Shown here: positions 31,336-41,903 of the stretch, piece by piece
How positions within the stretch are numbered: the first letter of the stretch is position 1
Layout: the number at the start of each line of letters is the position of its first letter
Source of the DNA: Rhynchopus euleeides
Taxonomy: Eukaryota > Euglenozoa > Diplonemea > Diplonemida > Diplonemidae
Length of the DNA: 64,000 bases
Reading direction: 5' to 3'
NCBI GenBank assembly: GCA_963210315.1
Contig: OY723298.1
Coordinates: 1,302,001-1,366,000, forward strand
Notes under the pieces: model-generated
Databases searched by the model: none
Told to the model about the DNA's origin: nothing
The model's input: the letters and a program-made list of their open reading frames with translations, nothing else
Program-made: the position numbers and the translations under genes

Positions 31336-31626
31336 GAGGAGGCGGTGCTGGGGCGGCACGCGCAGATCACACAGGGTTCGCGGTGATGGTGTGTGTGCGC
31401 TACGAGAGCGTGTCGGAGGCGGTGAGCCGGATCCTGGTTACGGAGGAGATGGCGGGAGTGGCGCTGGCCTGTGCCGGAGGCACGGCGGTGTACTGCACCA
31501 CGTGGGTTTCCCGTCCGGCGGGGCGTGTGGATGTGGGTGTCGTGCTCGCTGCAGCACGTGCCGTACGATGTGTCGGGGGAGGAGCTTGCCGTGCGTGGTG
31601 CGGACGGGGCTGTCGACGTTGCGGAC
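31336..31626 (+). pseudogene. Fragment of a methionine synthase (metE) gene with internal deletion
   Basis: The DNA matches the intact metE gene at 21424-21650, then jumps across about 95 bp and matches again from about 21748 to 21857 (CCGGCGGGGCGTGTGGA onward, including CTGCAGCACGTGCCGTACGA). Small indels and substitutions also break the frame. It covers roughly codons 233-377 of 792, without start or end. It ends about 130 bp before the left end of the inverted-repeat transposon. Confidence 0.88.
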
Positions 31627-31759
31627 ACACGACGGCACGCCCCTGCCTCTCCAAACTTGAACGCGAGCCCGCAGCATGGGGTAAGTGGGTGTCGACAATC
31701 TTTCCCAGAACCCTAGAAACTTCTGACCACCCAGAGAAGATTCCTCCGGGCGACTACCC

Positions 31760-32066
31760 TACACCACGGACTAGTCGGGCAGTGACGGGTGGGGTCGACT
31801 AGTCGGGACGACGGGTGAAAACTCGACAGGCGGCACCCGTCGACTCGACGGGTGGACCCGTCGAGTCGACGGGTGCCACCCGTCGGCACGACGGGTGAAC
31901 CTGCTGAAACGACGGGTGTTCCAGCCATTTCCTGTTGATATGGGCCAATTTCCATTGAAAACTAGGGGAGTACCTTGCATGGCATCAGGTTATTTTTCAC
32001 GCCGAACTATCTTCCCTGCACAGACCCACCCCCCATTACTTTCCATTTACAATTCCTAGTTGGTGA
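31760..32066 (+). repeat. Left terminal inverted repeat
   Basis: Complementary to 34447-34718. Positions about 31775-31920 hold at least six CGACGGGTG motifs in both orientations, which would fold into hairpins. The inner 130 bp are unique sequence and the best conserved between arms. Confidence 0.9.
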
Positions 32067-32336
32067 TGGGGCCTCAAGTGCATGTGCGACGGCTGTTCTC
32101 GTGGATTTTCATTGTTCGAGGGATCTTGACTCTGACAAACTGTGTCAGTTTGACAGAGCAACCTACTTCATGAAGGTGATCACTTTTCTGCCAGGCAAAT
32201 TTTCGCCCCAGCCCCCAACCCTTGCACAACCCACAAGGCAGTCTCCAAGATACCGTACCCTCATCACCACCCAGGCCAAGATACCCCAAGATACCATCAT
32301 CACCACCCAGGCCACCCAGACGAGCCACACCAATCA

Positions 32337-34278
32337 ATGCCAGCGGCAAAGCGTACTGCAGCGCAGGCCCTCGCCAGCGCTGTGGACATGACGGTGTTTG
32401 TACGTGCTTGGATCAACACGTATGTTGTCGAGCGTGATGCTGATGGGTTGAGCCACATGGCCCTGAAGCAGCTTCTCGGCAAGCTGGCGGATACTACCAT
32501 CAAGTCGACTGATCCCATCATCAGTCTTGCCCTGTACAAAAAGTATGAGAAGCTGGGGGGTGGGGTGATCAGCAAGTCGACCGCGAAGGAGGGTCGCACG
32601 ATGTACGCTGCCCGTGTCAATAGCGGGTCAGACATCGAGTTTGTCGGGTTGGGCCTCCGGAAGAGCAACGGGAAGGACCACCCGACAGGGCTCAAGGAGA
32701 TGGCCGACGCCTGCCCCGCGGCACTGCAGCTATGGTGAAGCTGTACGAGGCGGAGAAGAAACAGGCACAGAAGACCCAGCAGAGCAGGCTGGCCGTAGGA
32801 ATTTTCGACGGTGCCTTCGCAACACGGTTGGTGACAGTTGCCGATTAGCAGAAGGATGAGTACAGAACGTGGTTCACGTTCAACTTCCTGAAGCAAATCG
32901 CAAGAGTGCAGAGAGGGGTTTTCGAAAAGGCGAACGTGATGTTTCGGCTCGCCTGCTTAGGGTAGCAGGGGACCATCTTGAGCTGTGGTCGGCATTTAGT
33001 AAGATGGGGTCATCTTCGCACAGGAGCGCGTTTTGTACCACACCACGAAATGACTGGTTGAAACAGCTCCACGCCTGCCACAGGGCTAGCATCCAGGAAC
33101 TTCATGAAGCTGGGTTTGAGAGCCTGTACGCAGGGGTGTTCACCTCCACAGCGTACACGATCACACCCCCTGCACGACATAAACGGGTTCATCGCAATAC
33201 TCGCAGAGATCTTGCCTGATGGACCTGCCGTGCAGAAGGCTGTCCTTGGCAGCTCAACGTGTTCCAACATGACGGGAAACCAGGTCAGAGATGTTCTGAG
33301 TCGCTTACTCACCATTGCCAAGACGAAGGGGTGCAGCATCTACTCTGTATTGTAATGGAAATGCTTGTGCATTTCCGCTACAACGACATCCCCATCAAGT
33401 ACCACCAGGAGGGAAAGTGCGCGAAAGAGTTCATCTTCTCGCTCATCGCAATGCACATCCTTGTGTTTGTCCTGGAGTGGGTGTCACCTGGGAGAACATC
33501 CGAGGGGCGTGGTGTTACATATATCCATATTCGATGAGCCACTGGTTTGATCCAGAAGATGCACACCCCCTCGCCCTGAGTGACGAGGAACTGGAGAGGG
33601 GGAATGGCGTCTCCAAACGCCATGCCCTGAGGGTGACATCGCAGCAGACCGCCGAACGGGACCTGCTGCTCTTCGAAATGCAGAGGACCAAAGGCAAGGG
33701 GTGCGGCCTGCTGGACCAACCGACCCTCCTGAAGTTCGGCGCGATAAAGCTTTGCCGCCGTGTCACTGCGAGGAACGCTTGTTGGAAGGGAGCAACGGCA
33801 GCACTGCAGCGGAGACTCGAGTCCCTCGGCCTTGGATCTCACGTCACAAAAAGGGGGTGATGGGGCCAACAATTTCTGGGCGACCCGGAAAACACCACTC
33901 CAAAGGCAACGCTGCTCGCATGCATCTGCAAGTCCAAATCCTGGGGCAACAGCGAGGATGTGCCAGAAGTGCCAGAACCAACGCCATCCGGTACAGTGCC
34001 TGTGCAGCAGCATATCTGCATTGTGTGCTCCAAAGTTGCCCACACGAGAGAAGCACTGTTTGCGCATTATGATGCTGCACATCGGCCGCAAAACAACGCG
34101 CCGTGTCAGACCTGCACTGTCACATGCCAGGAGTGCGGCAAACGGACAACCGAAGGGACTGAGCCAGCACTACCTCAGTCACCATTCGCGCGTGCTGAAA
34201 AAGCGTTGCTGTGTTTGTTTCGAGCTCTTTAAAACCACTGTAAAGCGCGACGAGCACATGAGATCCGCGCACCCGTAA
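32337..34278 (+). pseudogene. Decayed transposon protein gene with C2H2-like zinc fingers
   Basis: The first 133 residues (32337-32738, MPAAKRTAAQALASAVDMTVF) are open, with a helical region DGLSHMALKQLLGKLADTTIK. After that, coding-like sequence continues but changes frame near 32733, meets in-frame stops (for example near 32846 and 32961) and shifts again near 33350 and in 34100-34150. Readable later pieces include YNDIPIKYHQEGKCAKEFIF and, near the end, finger-like motifs CIVCSKVAHTREALFAHYDAAH (about 34018), CQECGKR, and CCVCFELFKTTVKRDEHMRSAH (about 34210-34272). Spliced introns could explain some breaks, but the in-frame stops favour a dead copy. I do not recognise the catalytic domain. 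Confidence 0.7.
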
Positions 34279-34446
34279 GTGAGGGGGGGGGGGGTGTTTG
34301 GCAGTTCAGGTACGTAGGTGATTTTGTTTGTCCTCGAGAGCGGAGTGACGTCGTGGGAGGGAGTTGTTTTGAGGCCCCACCCCCAGGCCCCCTGCCCACC
34401 TGGATGGCTCACCCCCCTCCTGGTGGTCCACCGGTGGGCAGCCCCT

Positions 34447-34718
34447 TCACCAACTAGGAATTGTAAATGGAAAGTAATGGGGGGGTGGGTCTGTGCAGGG
34501 AAGATAGTTCGGCGTGAAAAATATCCTGATGCCATGCAAGGTACTCCCCTAGTTTTCAATGGAAATTGGCCCATATCAACAGGAAATGGCTGGAACACCC
34601 GTCGTTTCAGCAGGTTCACCCGTCGTGCCGACGGGTGCCACCCGTCGAGTCGACGGGTGCCACCCGTCGTTTCACCCGTCGTCCCGACTAGTCGTCCGGG
34701 CGACTAGTCCGTGGTGTA
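34447..34718 (-). repeat. Right terminal inverted repeat
   Basis: Reverse complement of 31760-32066 with fewer of the CGACGGGTG palindromic units. Outer tip CCGTGGTGTA ends at 34718. Confidence 0.9.
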
Positions 34719-34911
34719 CCCCACCCCCACACCCCCCCCCCCCCCCACCCACCCATCCCCCCCGCTACCACCCCCTTGCTTTGCTCATGGCAACCAGAAC
34801 GCCTGCCGTACATCAGGGCCAAAGGGCCTGGGGGCAGAGGCCCGGCAGAACGCGGAGGCAACAAGGGGCACCCTCTCTCCCTCTGCAGGAGGCACTGGGG
34901 GTAGCCACACA

Positions 34912-35909
34912 ATGCCTGAAGGCACGTGTCGTCTGGCGGTGCTCCTGTCAGGCAGCGGCAGCACCCTGCAGAACATTTTCGATCGCATCGGAGATGGGCG
35001 GTTGAAGGGTGTGTCCGTCGAGCTTGTTGTTTCCTCCAAGGTATGCCGTGCCTTGCCCCGCTGCAAGAGTGGTCAGGGGTGGGTGAGGCCTCATGGGAGC
35101 GCCCACAACTTCACCTTTATTTCTCACTGTCAACCTCTCCCCTCCCCTCAGGCCGATGCATACGGCCTGACCCGCGCGAAGGAGCGCGGCGTGAAGACCG
35201 CCGTTGTCGAGTCCAAAACGTATGACATTGCAGCGTTCCCCACTTCCCTCCGACAGGGGGGTGGTATTGTCTTGTCCTGGGGGCCTTCGCTCTGAGCTCT
35301 GAAGTCTGAAGTCTCTACCGTTTGCGGGTTCCTCGCTGTAGACCACGCTGTTCTGCCCTTGTGAGTCGAGCGAAGGGCACCCATCAGCTTATCAGTGTAG
35401 GAGTGCTGCCCCATCACCTCACGCTTCACCCACCCCAACTTCGCTGCAGGTTCCGCAACCCTGAGACGAAGAAGACTGACTGGGAGGCCATGAGCTCTGA
35501 CATCCTCGGCCTGCTTGAGGAGGCACGCACTGACCTCGTGGTGCTTGCGGGTTATATGTGCATGTTCATCGTGCCCAGCAGCCTGGAGAACAGGGTGCTG
35601 AACGTGCACCCGGCCCTCATCCCCGCCTTCAGCGGGCAGGGGATGTACGGCGACAAGGTGCACAAGGCGGTGATCGAGCGTGGGGCGAAGGTCACAGGGT
35701 GTACCGTGCACTTCGTCACCAATGAATACGACGCAGGCCCGATCATCCTCCAGAAGATCTGCAGCGTTGACGACGACGATGACTACGAAGCAGTGCAGGC
35801 TAAGGTGCAAGCCCTGGAGCGTGAGGCTTACCCTGAGGCCATCCAACTCTTCGCCGACAAGCGCCTGACCCCTGCTGGGAGGCGTGTCCGCACTGCGCCC
35901 TCGGCTTAG
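34912..35909 (+). CDS. purN: Phosphoribosylglycinamide formyltransferase (GAR transformylase), three exons
   Basis: The enzyme transfers a formyl group from 10-formyl-tetrahydrofolate to GAR in de novo purine synthesis. Exons: 34912-35040, 35152-35219 and 35450-35909. Introns are 111 nt (GTATGC...CCTCAG) and 230 nt (GTATGA...GCTGCAG). The 218-residue product matches bacterial PurN in length. Residues VLLSGSGSTLQNIFD form the GAR-binding start. Exon 3 has DLVVLAGYMCMFI, then NVHPALIPAF (catalytic Asn and His) and HFVTNEYDAGPIILQ (catalytic Asp). The second donor is chosen because GTATGA at 35220 restores the frame (…VVESKT-FRNPETK). It is a stand-alone enzyme here, unlike the fused trifunctional GART of animals. 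A CTGCAG acceptor (AG at 34887-34888) lies 23 nt before the ATG. Confidence 0.93.
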
Positions 35910-36498
35910 TGCCGAGGCGGAGGGCGGTGCCAAGGGTGGTGGGGTGTGGGGTGAGGGCAGTGCCCTTCGACCTCATGGGTCTGAGGCCTCGAGTTGACAG
36001 GTTGGTCCGGAAGGAGGCCTGTGGAAAAGGCTGCGTGTTTTTCATGTGTGCATCACAGCGGGTTGGGTCGTGCCGATTGGGGGCTGAGTTCGCTCCTGTG
36101 CGATGGGCCCGTATGTCGCGAGGGAGGGGTGGTGGTGGTGGCCACTTATGTATCACCAATCAGCTGCCCGTGTCTGCATCAGTCGTGCCTGCTGTTCTAG
36201 CCTTGTGTCCCGCACATATCCACCGTCACCCCTTTCATCCTGGAAACGAAGTGAGAAGAACGAAGAAAATAAAACCATCCGACCCGCAGAACCCCCCCCC
36301 CCCCTCTCCCCACCCGCCGCACCTCATGGCGACTGCATGGCATGCGTTCGTCATGCATACGCAATACGCACCCCTGCCTCTCCTGCCACCCACACCGCTA
36401 CCACAACACACCAACCCTCTGTGGCAGGTTTCGAGAAGACACACACAGGACCCCCACACTGCAGCGCGGCGACACCAAGACAGACCCAAGTCAGGACA
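35910..36498. other. Intergenic / 5' leader
   Basis: No gene seen. Several CAG acceptors lie upstream of the next start codon, the nearest being CACTGCAG (AG at 36463-36464), 35 nt before the ATG. Confidence 0.6.
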
Positions 36499-38310
36499 AT
36501 GACGGTGCAGGTGTCGCTCGAAGCGTTCGTGCGGACGGTGCTCGGGCCGCTGTGGTACCTGTGGCGCGGGGTGTACCTGATGGATGGCCCACGGACGCTG
36601 CGCGGGCTGGTGTACATCCTGCTGGCCACCACGTTCCTGCAGGAGTCGACGCTGTTCGACTTCACCAGCGACGAGGAGCTGCGCAGCGTGGCGTGTAGCG
36701 AGGAGGACTTCAAGTACCGGATGGCGGACGGGACGTGCAACCACAAGGAGCTGACGAAGATGGGGGCGAAGGGGACGCGCTTCGGGCGTAACGTGCGGTC
36801 GACGTGGGAGACGGCGACGCCGCCGCACAACTACCTGTGGGAGCCGCGGCCAGAGGCGGCAGCGAAGCTGATGACGTCGTACGGCAACAAGCGCGAAGCG
36901 ATCCCGTCGCTGAACCTCTTCTTCGGGGCGTGGATCCAGTTCCAGACGCACGACTGGTTTGACCACGAGAAGGACACGGAGGCGGCGCCGTACGTGCTGA
37001 GCACGCGGGCGGCGGAAGACGGGGACGCGACGGCTGCCCAGACCTTCCCCCTGCAGCGGACGAAGCGGGACGGGGACGGGTACATGCGCACGCGCACAAC
37101 GCACTGGTGGGACATGTCGCAGGTGTACGGGTCGGACCGGGCAACGCAGGAGTCACTGCGGTCCTTCGTGGGTGGGAAGCTGCTGTTCGGGGACAACGGG
37201 CTGCTGCCGAAGGACAATGCGACGGGGGTGGCGGCTACCGGGTTCACGAACAACCTGTGGAGCGGGATCGAGGCCCTGCACACGCTGTACGCGAAGGAGC
37301 ACAACTGGATCTGCGACGAGCTGAAGGCGCGGAACCCGACGTGGGACGACGAGAAGCTGTTCCAGACGGCGCGGCTGATCAACGCGGCCCAGAACGCGAT
37401 CATCCACACGGAGGAGTGGACGGCGATCCTGCTGCAGAACCGCCCCGTGACGATGGCTCTGCGCATCGGGACGCGTGGGGTGGCGACGATGAAGAAGCAG
37501 TTCAAGAGCGACTTCAGCGTGTGGGACCGTGTGGCCCTGGCCATCTTTGACCTGCTGCCGTTCCCCGGGGCGGACGGGATCGGGGACGAGGTGAAGCTGG
37601 AGGGCGACTCCGCCTTCTCGCAGACGGAGGACTTCGTGAGCGTGTACCGGATGCACGCGCTGCTGCCCGACAACATGACGGTGGGCGGGGAGACGGACAG
37701 CCTGCTGAGCCACACCTTTGCGGCCGGGCGGGACAAGGTGGAGCGGCACGGGGTGGAGGAGGTGATCCGTGGGATGGCGGCAATGAACACGCACAAGCTG
37801 ACGCTGCACAACTTCCCGCAGTCGCTGTCGAACCTGCAGATGCCCGGTGGCAGCGTGCTGGACATGGCGGCCGTCGACATCTTCCGCGACAGGGAGCGCG
37901 GGATCCCGAAGTTCAACGACTTCCGCGAGGGGCTGGGCCTGGAGCGCTTCAAGTCATTCGAGGAGGTGAACCCCGACCCGCAGGTGGTGGCGGAGCTGCG
38001 CGAGCTCTACGCCACAGTCGACGACATCGACACGCAGGTGGGGATGTCGGCAGAGGAGCCGCGCCCGTCCGGGTTTGCCATCAGCGAGACCACCTTCTTC
38101 GTCTTCCTGACGCAGACGACGCGCCGCCTGCATGCCGACCGGTTCTTCCAGGAGGACTTCACCGCGGAGACCTACACGCAGTGGGGACTGGACCACGTGT
38201 GGTCTGCGAAGTTCAAGTCGCTGTTTGAGCGCCACTATCCGGACACGGTGTCGTCGTTCCCGACGGGCGACTTCCCGCTGCAGGGGAGTGCATTCCTGTT
38301 CAAGCAGTAG
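36499..38310 (+). CDS. Alpha-dioxygenase-like haem peroxidase
   Basis: 603 residues, one exon. The sequence tracks plant-type fatty-acid alpha-dioxygenase (alpha-DOX), which adds O2 at C2 of fatty acids to give 2-hydroperoxides and shortened aldehydes. Hallmarks: ASWIQF-like FGAWIQFQTHDWFDH with distal haem His151; THWWDMSQVYGSD; AKEHNWICDEL; NAIIHTEEW with proximal His303; and FVSVYRMHALLPD with Tyr383 at the position of the catalytic tyrosyl radical. DNMTV resembles an N-glycosylation site. Residues about 30-45 (LRGLVYILLATTFLQ) are hydrophobic and may dip into a membrane; no cleavable signal peptide is evident. Length is close to plant alpha-DOX (about 640). Animal cyclo-oxygenase and linoleate diol synthase share the fold, but the HDW and IHTxxW contexts favour alpha-DOX. 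Confidence 0.9.
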   Translation: MTVQVSLEAFVRTVLGPLWYLWRGVYLMDGPRTLRGLVYILLATTFLQESTLFDFTSDEELRSVACSEEDFKYRMADGTCNHKELTKMGAKGTRFGRNVRSTWETATPPHNYLWEPRPEAAAKLMTSYGNKREAIPSLNLFFGAWIQFQTHDWFDHEKDTEAAPYVLSTRAAEDGDATAAQTFPLQRTKRDGDGYMRTRTTHWWDMSQVYGSDRATQESLRSFVGGKLLFGDNGLLPKDNATGVAATGFTNNLWSGIEALHTLYAKEHNWICDELKARNPTWDDEKLFQTARLINAAQNAIIHTEEWTAILLQNRPVTMALRIGTRGVATMKKQFKSDFSVWDRVALAIFDLLPFPGADGIGDEVKLEGDSAFSQTEDFVSVYRMHALLPDNMTVGGETDSLLSHTFAAGRDKVERHGVEEVIRGMAAMNTHKLTLHNFPQSLSNLQMPGGSVLDMAAVDIFRDRERGIPKFNDFREGLGLERFKSFEEVNPDPQVVAELRELYATVDDIDTQVGMSAEEPRPSGFAISETTFFVFLTQTTRRLHADRFFQEDFTAETYTQWGLDHVWSAKFKSLFERHYPDTVSSFPTGDFPLQGSAFLFKQ

Positions 38311-41300
38311 ACAGGGCGGCACGTCTGCAGAGAAGCTGGTGTAGGAGGAGGGAAGGGGGCAGAGGCACACGCCATGGAAGGGCACGCAGGGCTGCAGCTG
38401 AGGATTATTGTCACGGATGGCACACACCTCACCTCATCTCATCAGCAGGCCTGATGTTGCGCGCCACCCGCATGCTTTTGTCCGGCACCTTCCCTTCTTA
38501 GTTACCTTCTTCTCCCTCTTGTGTTGCACAGCATTCATGTGCCCCATTTCTGTACTTTCTTTACACGCTGTTCTTGAAGCAGCTTCTACTTAAACGCCCG
38601 CGACACGAAAACCAAAGAACGGTGGTGGTTGCGGCCCTTCGGGTTGCGGCTACACCGCTTCAATGCAATGTGAATTCAAAGGAACGTATGCGGTGCATCT
38701 AGTATCTACTTTTTGCCCTTTGGGCGTTACCCCTTCTACTTTGTTTCCCCCCTTTTTCCACATTTCACTCCATGGTGCCCCTGCGCCCCCGTGTGTGGCG
38801 CAGCGTATTTCCGACCGCAGTTTTCTTTTCGTTTCTGCGCGCGTTCTTGGCGTGCGCCGGGAGGGAAGGGAACATTAAGAAAGCAAGAAGTGCGAGTGGG
38901 AACCAAAAATCGGCTCAATGGTTTCCCGTTTAATGCGGCTGATACATGTTGTGTGTGAGCCTTCCGACAAGAAGTCGGGGTGAATATCAGAGAACGGAAC
39001 ACATGCATATCCGCCAGCAACTGCTGGCTGACGGCATTCACCGTTGCACATGCTCTGCGTGCGCATGTCGCGAACGCTGTATTCTGTGAAGGCACAGGCA
39101 CCGTCCTGGTTCTTCTTCTATGCACAGCGGCGCCACCGCTGAGGCGGTTGCCATTCGTGCACCCACTTTATCTCGGGTGTTGCACACACACCCGCTCTCG
39201 ACACACAGCCATCGACACTTCTACCCCACCCTCCACCGACCGTGATTCAGCTTCTCGGTCGTGCCTACAGCTCCTACGCCCCGCTGCTCCCCCCCCAGCA
39301 AGCGGCAAGGCGAGGCTGCGAGATGCATGCGGGACAGGGCTGGCTTGCCCAGGCCAACCCAACACTGCGTGTGTTGGGCGAGCCCGGGTGGCCAGGTCGT
39401 GATGTGCCCTCGGCACATCACGTTTTTCGCACCCCCGGCATCTTTGCACCTCTGCCTTCTTAGCGTGCACACACACCCTCTCTCAACTCCTTACCCCTCC
39501 CCCGTTATCCGGGGGGACAACAGACACGCACGGGGCTGCGCGTTTCGCATTTTACCATTATCGTTTTGTTGCCGTTCCTTGCTGTTCTTGTTGTTGTTTG
39601 CTGTTTGTTGCCTTCCCCCCACCCCTGGATGCTTGCCCGTCTGCACACTATGGCCTCGCCCTGACACCCTGGCACGTGCCCTGCAAAGTGAGGCGGGGAA
39701 CATATGCACATTTTACTCCATCCACAAACGCCCTTTTCAATCACATACTGGAAAGATTACGTGTGCGAAAGGGCGGTGTGCTCCGGATACCGCATATCGG
39801 CTGGCTGATTGGCTAGCTTGACGGGCGGGACGGGGCGGATGCTATTTGCGTGCAGCTTCTGGTGCATTTCCGGGAGAGGGGGTCTTCGCTTTATGTATTG
39901 TTTCCCGAGCCACAGCCGAGATGGCTTTGCCTGCTGCATCATACGCTTCATGGCTTTTCTCCCCCATTCCCCCTTCCACGTTCTACACACATCAAAAAAA
40001 GCGCGTCTTCACTGCAACGTCTATCGAAGCATTTCTTCCATCTACTAGCGAAAACCTCCCTCCGCCCCCTCCTTCGCACCGCGAATCGGGAGGGAGTGGG
40101 TGTGGGTCAGTGGAAGGACACGCCGCCAAGAAACAAAAGTTTACATAGGAGGGTGTATGATTTTCCGGATTTTCCTGTTTTTTCCCGATTTTCCGAAAAA
40201 ATTGCCACTGGTTGACACAAGGGCGAATTTCGAGAAAAATCCGAAAATCAGGAAAAATCAGGTTTTTTTCGGATTTCCGGGATGGTCACCATACACCCTC
40301 CGGAAAAAAATCCGAAATTTTTGGGTCGAAAAAATTTTTTTTTTCTGACCCGAAAATCTGTGTCTGCGGACTGCCACACTGTGAAAAATCGGAAAATTTC
40401 CGAAAAAAGTCGAAAATTTTGGCCTTTCCTGGCCTATGTGGTCCCAAAGGGCCCGGGTTGCCCGGATTTTCACCCAAGGACGTCGGTAAAGCCGAGCCCT
40501 TTGTACAACCGTTTCACTTCGACTTCTTTTCGGCTGTCTGTTTGTTTGCGTTTCCAGTCCCGTGCCTGTCTGTCGTCCGGACGCCCTGTTTTTATGGTTT
40601 TCTCCTGTTGCTCCGTCACGGCGCCTCATGTTCTGGGGTTGCACGTGTTCTTCTCGCTGTTGCGGCGCTGCCTGAAAGAACCCCCGTCCGCCCCTCTCGG
40701 CTCCATCTCCGAGTGCCTACCTCGTTCTGTCCGCTTTCCCTAGGAGGTACAGAGAGACCCCCTCTCCCCGCCGAGCATCTCAGAAGATGCCGTGTCCCGC
40801 ATCCAAATGTAGTTGCAGGTGCCCTCGGTTGCGGTGTTGTAGCGCAGTCCGCGCCGGTCGGAGGCCACACGCCACTCTGGAGTGCCTCCCACCGTCTGAG
40901 ACCCCGGGCCCCCCATGGGCTGGGGGGGCCTTCCATCGGCATGGCAATGCCTACCAGGTGTCGGACGCGATTCCGACTGTAAAGTGTCACAGTCTGTGGC
41001 TCGTCGATGCCAAGATCCTCGTTACGGTCCGATGAAACTGGGTGTTATTCGGAGCCCTACAACTGCAACACGGGAGGCTTGACAACCGGCTCCTGATGCA
41101 GGGAACGTATGCTGCAATTTTATCTGCGTTCATGCAGGCGTTGCCCCGCCTGCAAGGTGACCGTCTTTTGCTGTCCTCAGGTGTACCGTACCCTGAATGG
41201 GAACGGGAAGAACGTTCCTCTCGGGCATGCTACGTTGTCGAAAACTTTGCGATACACGGCCAGCTTCCTCGTGGCCTCATGTTCTTCTGTCCCTTCTGTT

Positions 41301-41903
41301 GTGATGCGTCTCATGGATGTGCCCTGCAGGGCTTCCACACAGTGTCGAGGAGTGATCCTCGCACGGAAAAACAATTGGCTTGGTCTTCCCGCTTTCGGGC
41401 TCCCGTCTCCGAGAGCCCAGCACAGTTTTGAATCGGACCTGGGATAGCGGTTCGAACGGGAATTTCGGGCCGAACCCTGAAATTCTCCAACACCCCATAT
41501 CGCACCTGAGACGCGGCTTCCTTATCTGAGGGGCCGCGTCCAAATACACGGACTTTGCTAAACTGGACCCAACTCCCCACACTCTTTTTTTGGCCATTTT
41601 TCCAAAAAATCCCCCCATTTTTTACAAAATTTTACAGAATTTACAGTTCGTTATACATCCTCCATACCCCCCCAGATCTGATTGCAGGCCCTGCGGCAGC
41701 CCCCACCCCTCCCTCCCACCCGCCCGACTGGGCCCTCCCCTCAGCATCCCACAGTGATGAGGTGCCGCACATCTCACCAATCCACTGCACCAGCCTGCAG
41801 AGCACCCCTGGGTTCAGGTAGGGGGGGTCTATTTCTATCATCGCATACACCATACCCTGGCCCGCCGTCGCCACCGCCTTGCCGCCGGAGGCTTTTGCCG
41901 ACA
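38311..41903. other. 3.6 kb intergenic stretch with AT-rich island
   Basis: No confident gene. It contains an AT-rich island (about 40148-40460) built of TTCCGAAAA-like motifs, and an anonymous open frame at 41042-41431 (129 codons, MLFGALQLQHGRLDNRLL) without recognisable motifs or homologous repeats in the window. I do not annotate that frame as a gene. Confidence 0.5.
40148..40300. repeat. Small inverted-repeat element in AT-rich island
   Basis: GGAGGGTGTATG at 40148-40159 is matched by its exact complement CATACACCCTCC near 40289-40300, enclosing about 130 bp of TTTTCCGGA/TCCGAAAA-rich DNA. The base composition differs sharply from the surroundings, and similar motifs continue to about 40460. 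Confidence 0.55.

Larger units (their letters stand above)
31760..34718. mobile_element. DNA transposon with long terminal inverted repeats
   Basis: A 2.96 kb element. The left arm (31760-32066) and right arm (34447-34718) are reverse complements, from TACACCACGGACTAGTCG at the tip to TTCCTAGTTGGTGA at the inner edge. Both arms carry clustered GTCGACGGGTG/CACCCGTCGAC palindromes near the tips, with different copy number (left arm about 35 bp longer). The interior carries a decayed coding region with C2H2-type zinc-finger motifs. Flanks share only CCC, so no clear target-site duplication is seen. Long arms with sub-terminal arrays recall Mutator-like or foldback elements, but I do not recognise the transposase. 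It inserted about 190 bp upstream of the GAR transformylase start. Confidence 0.9.

Noticed and set aside
31391..31716. Open frames over the metE fragment
   Set aside because: They are pieces of the broken metE copy in shifted frames, not a new gene.
41042..41431. 129-codon open frame in the 38-42 kb gap
   Set aside because: No motif, no acceptor at the right spacing, and neighbouring frames are equally open; not enough support for a gene.
41440..41480. GGTTCGAAC motif resembling a tRNA B-box
   Set aside because: No A-box, acceptor stem or anticodon arm could be built around it. I found no tRNA in the window.
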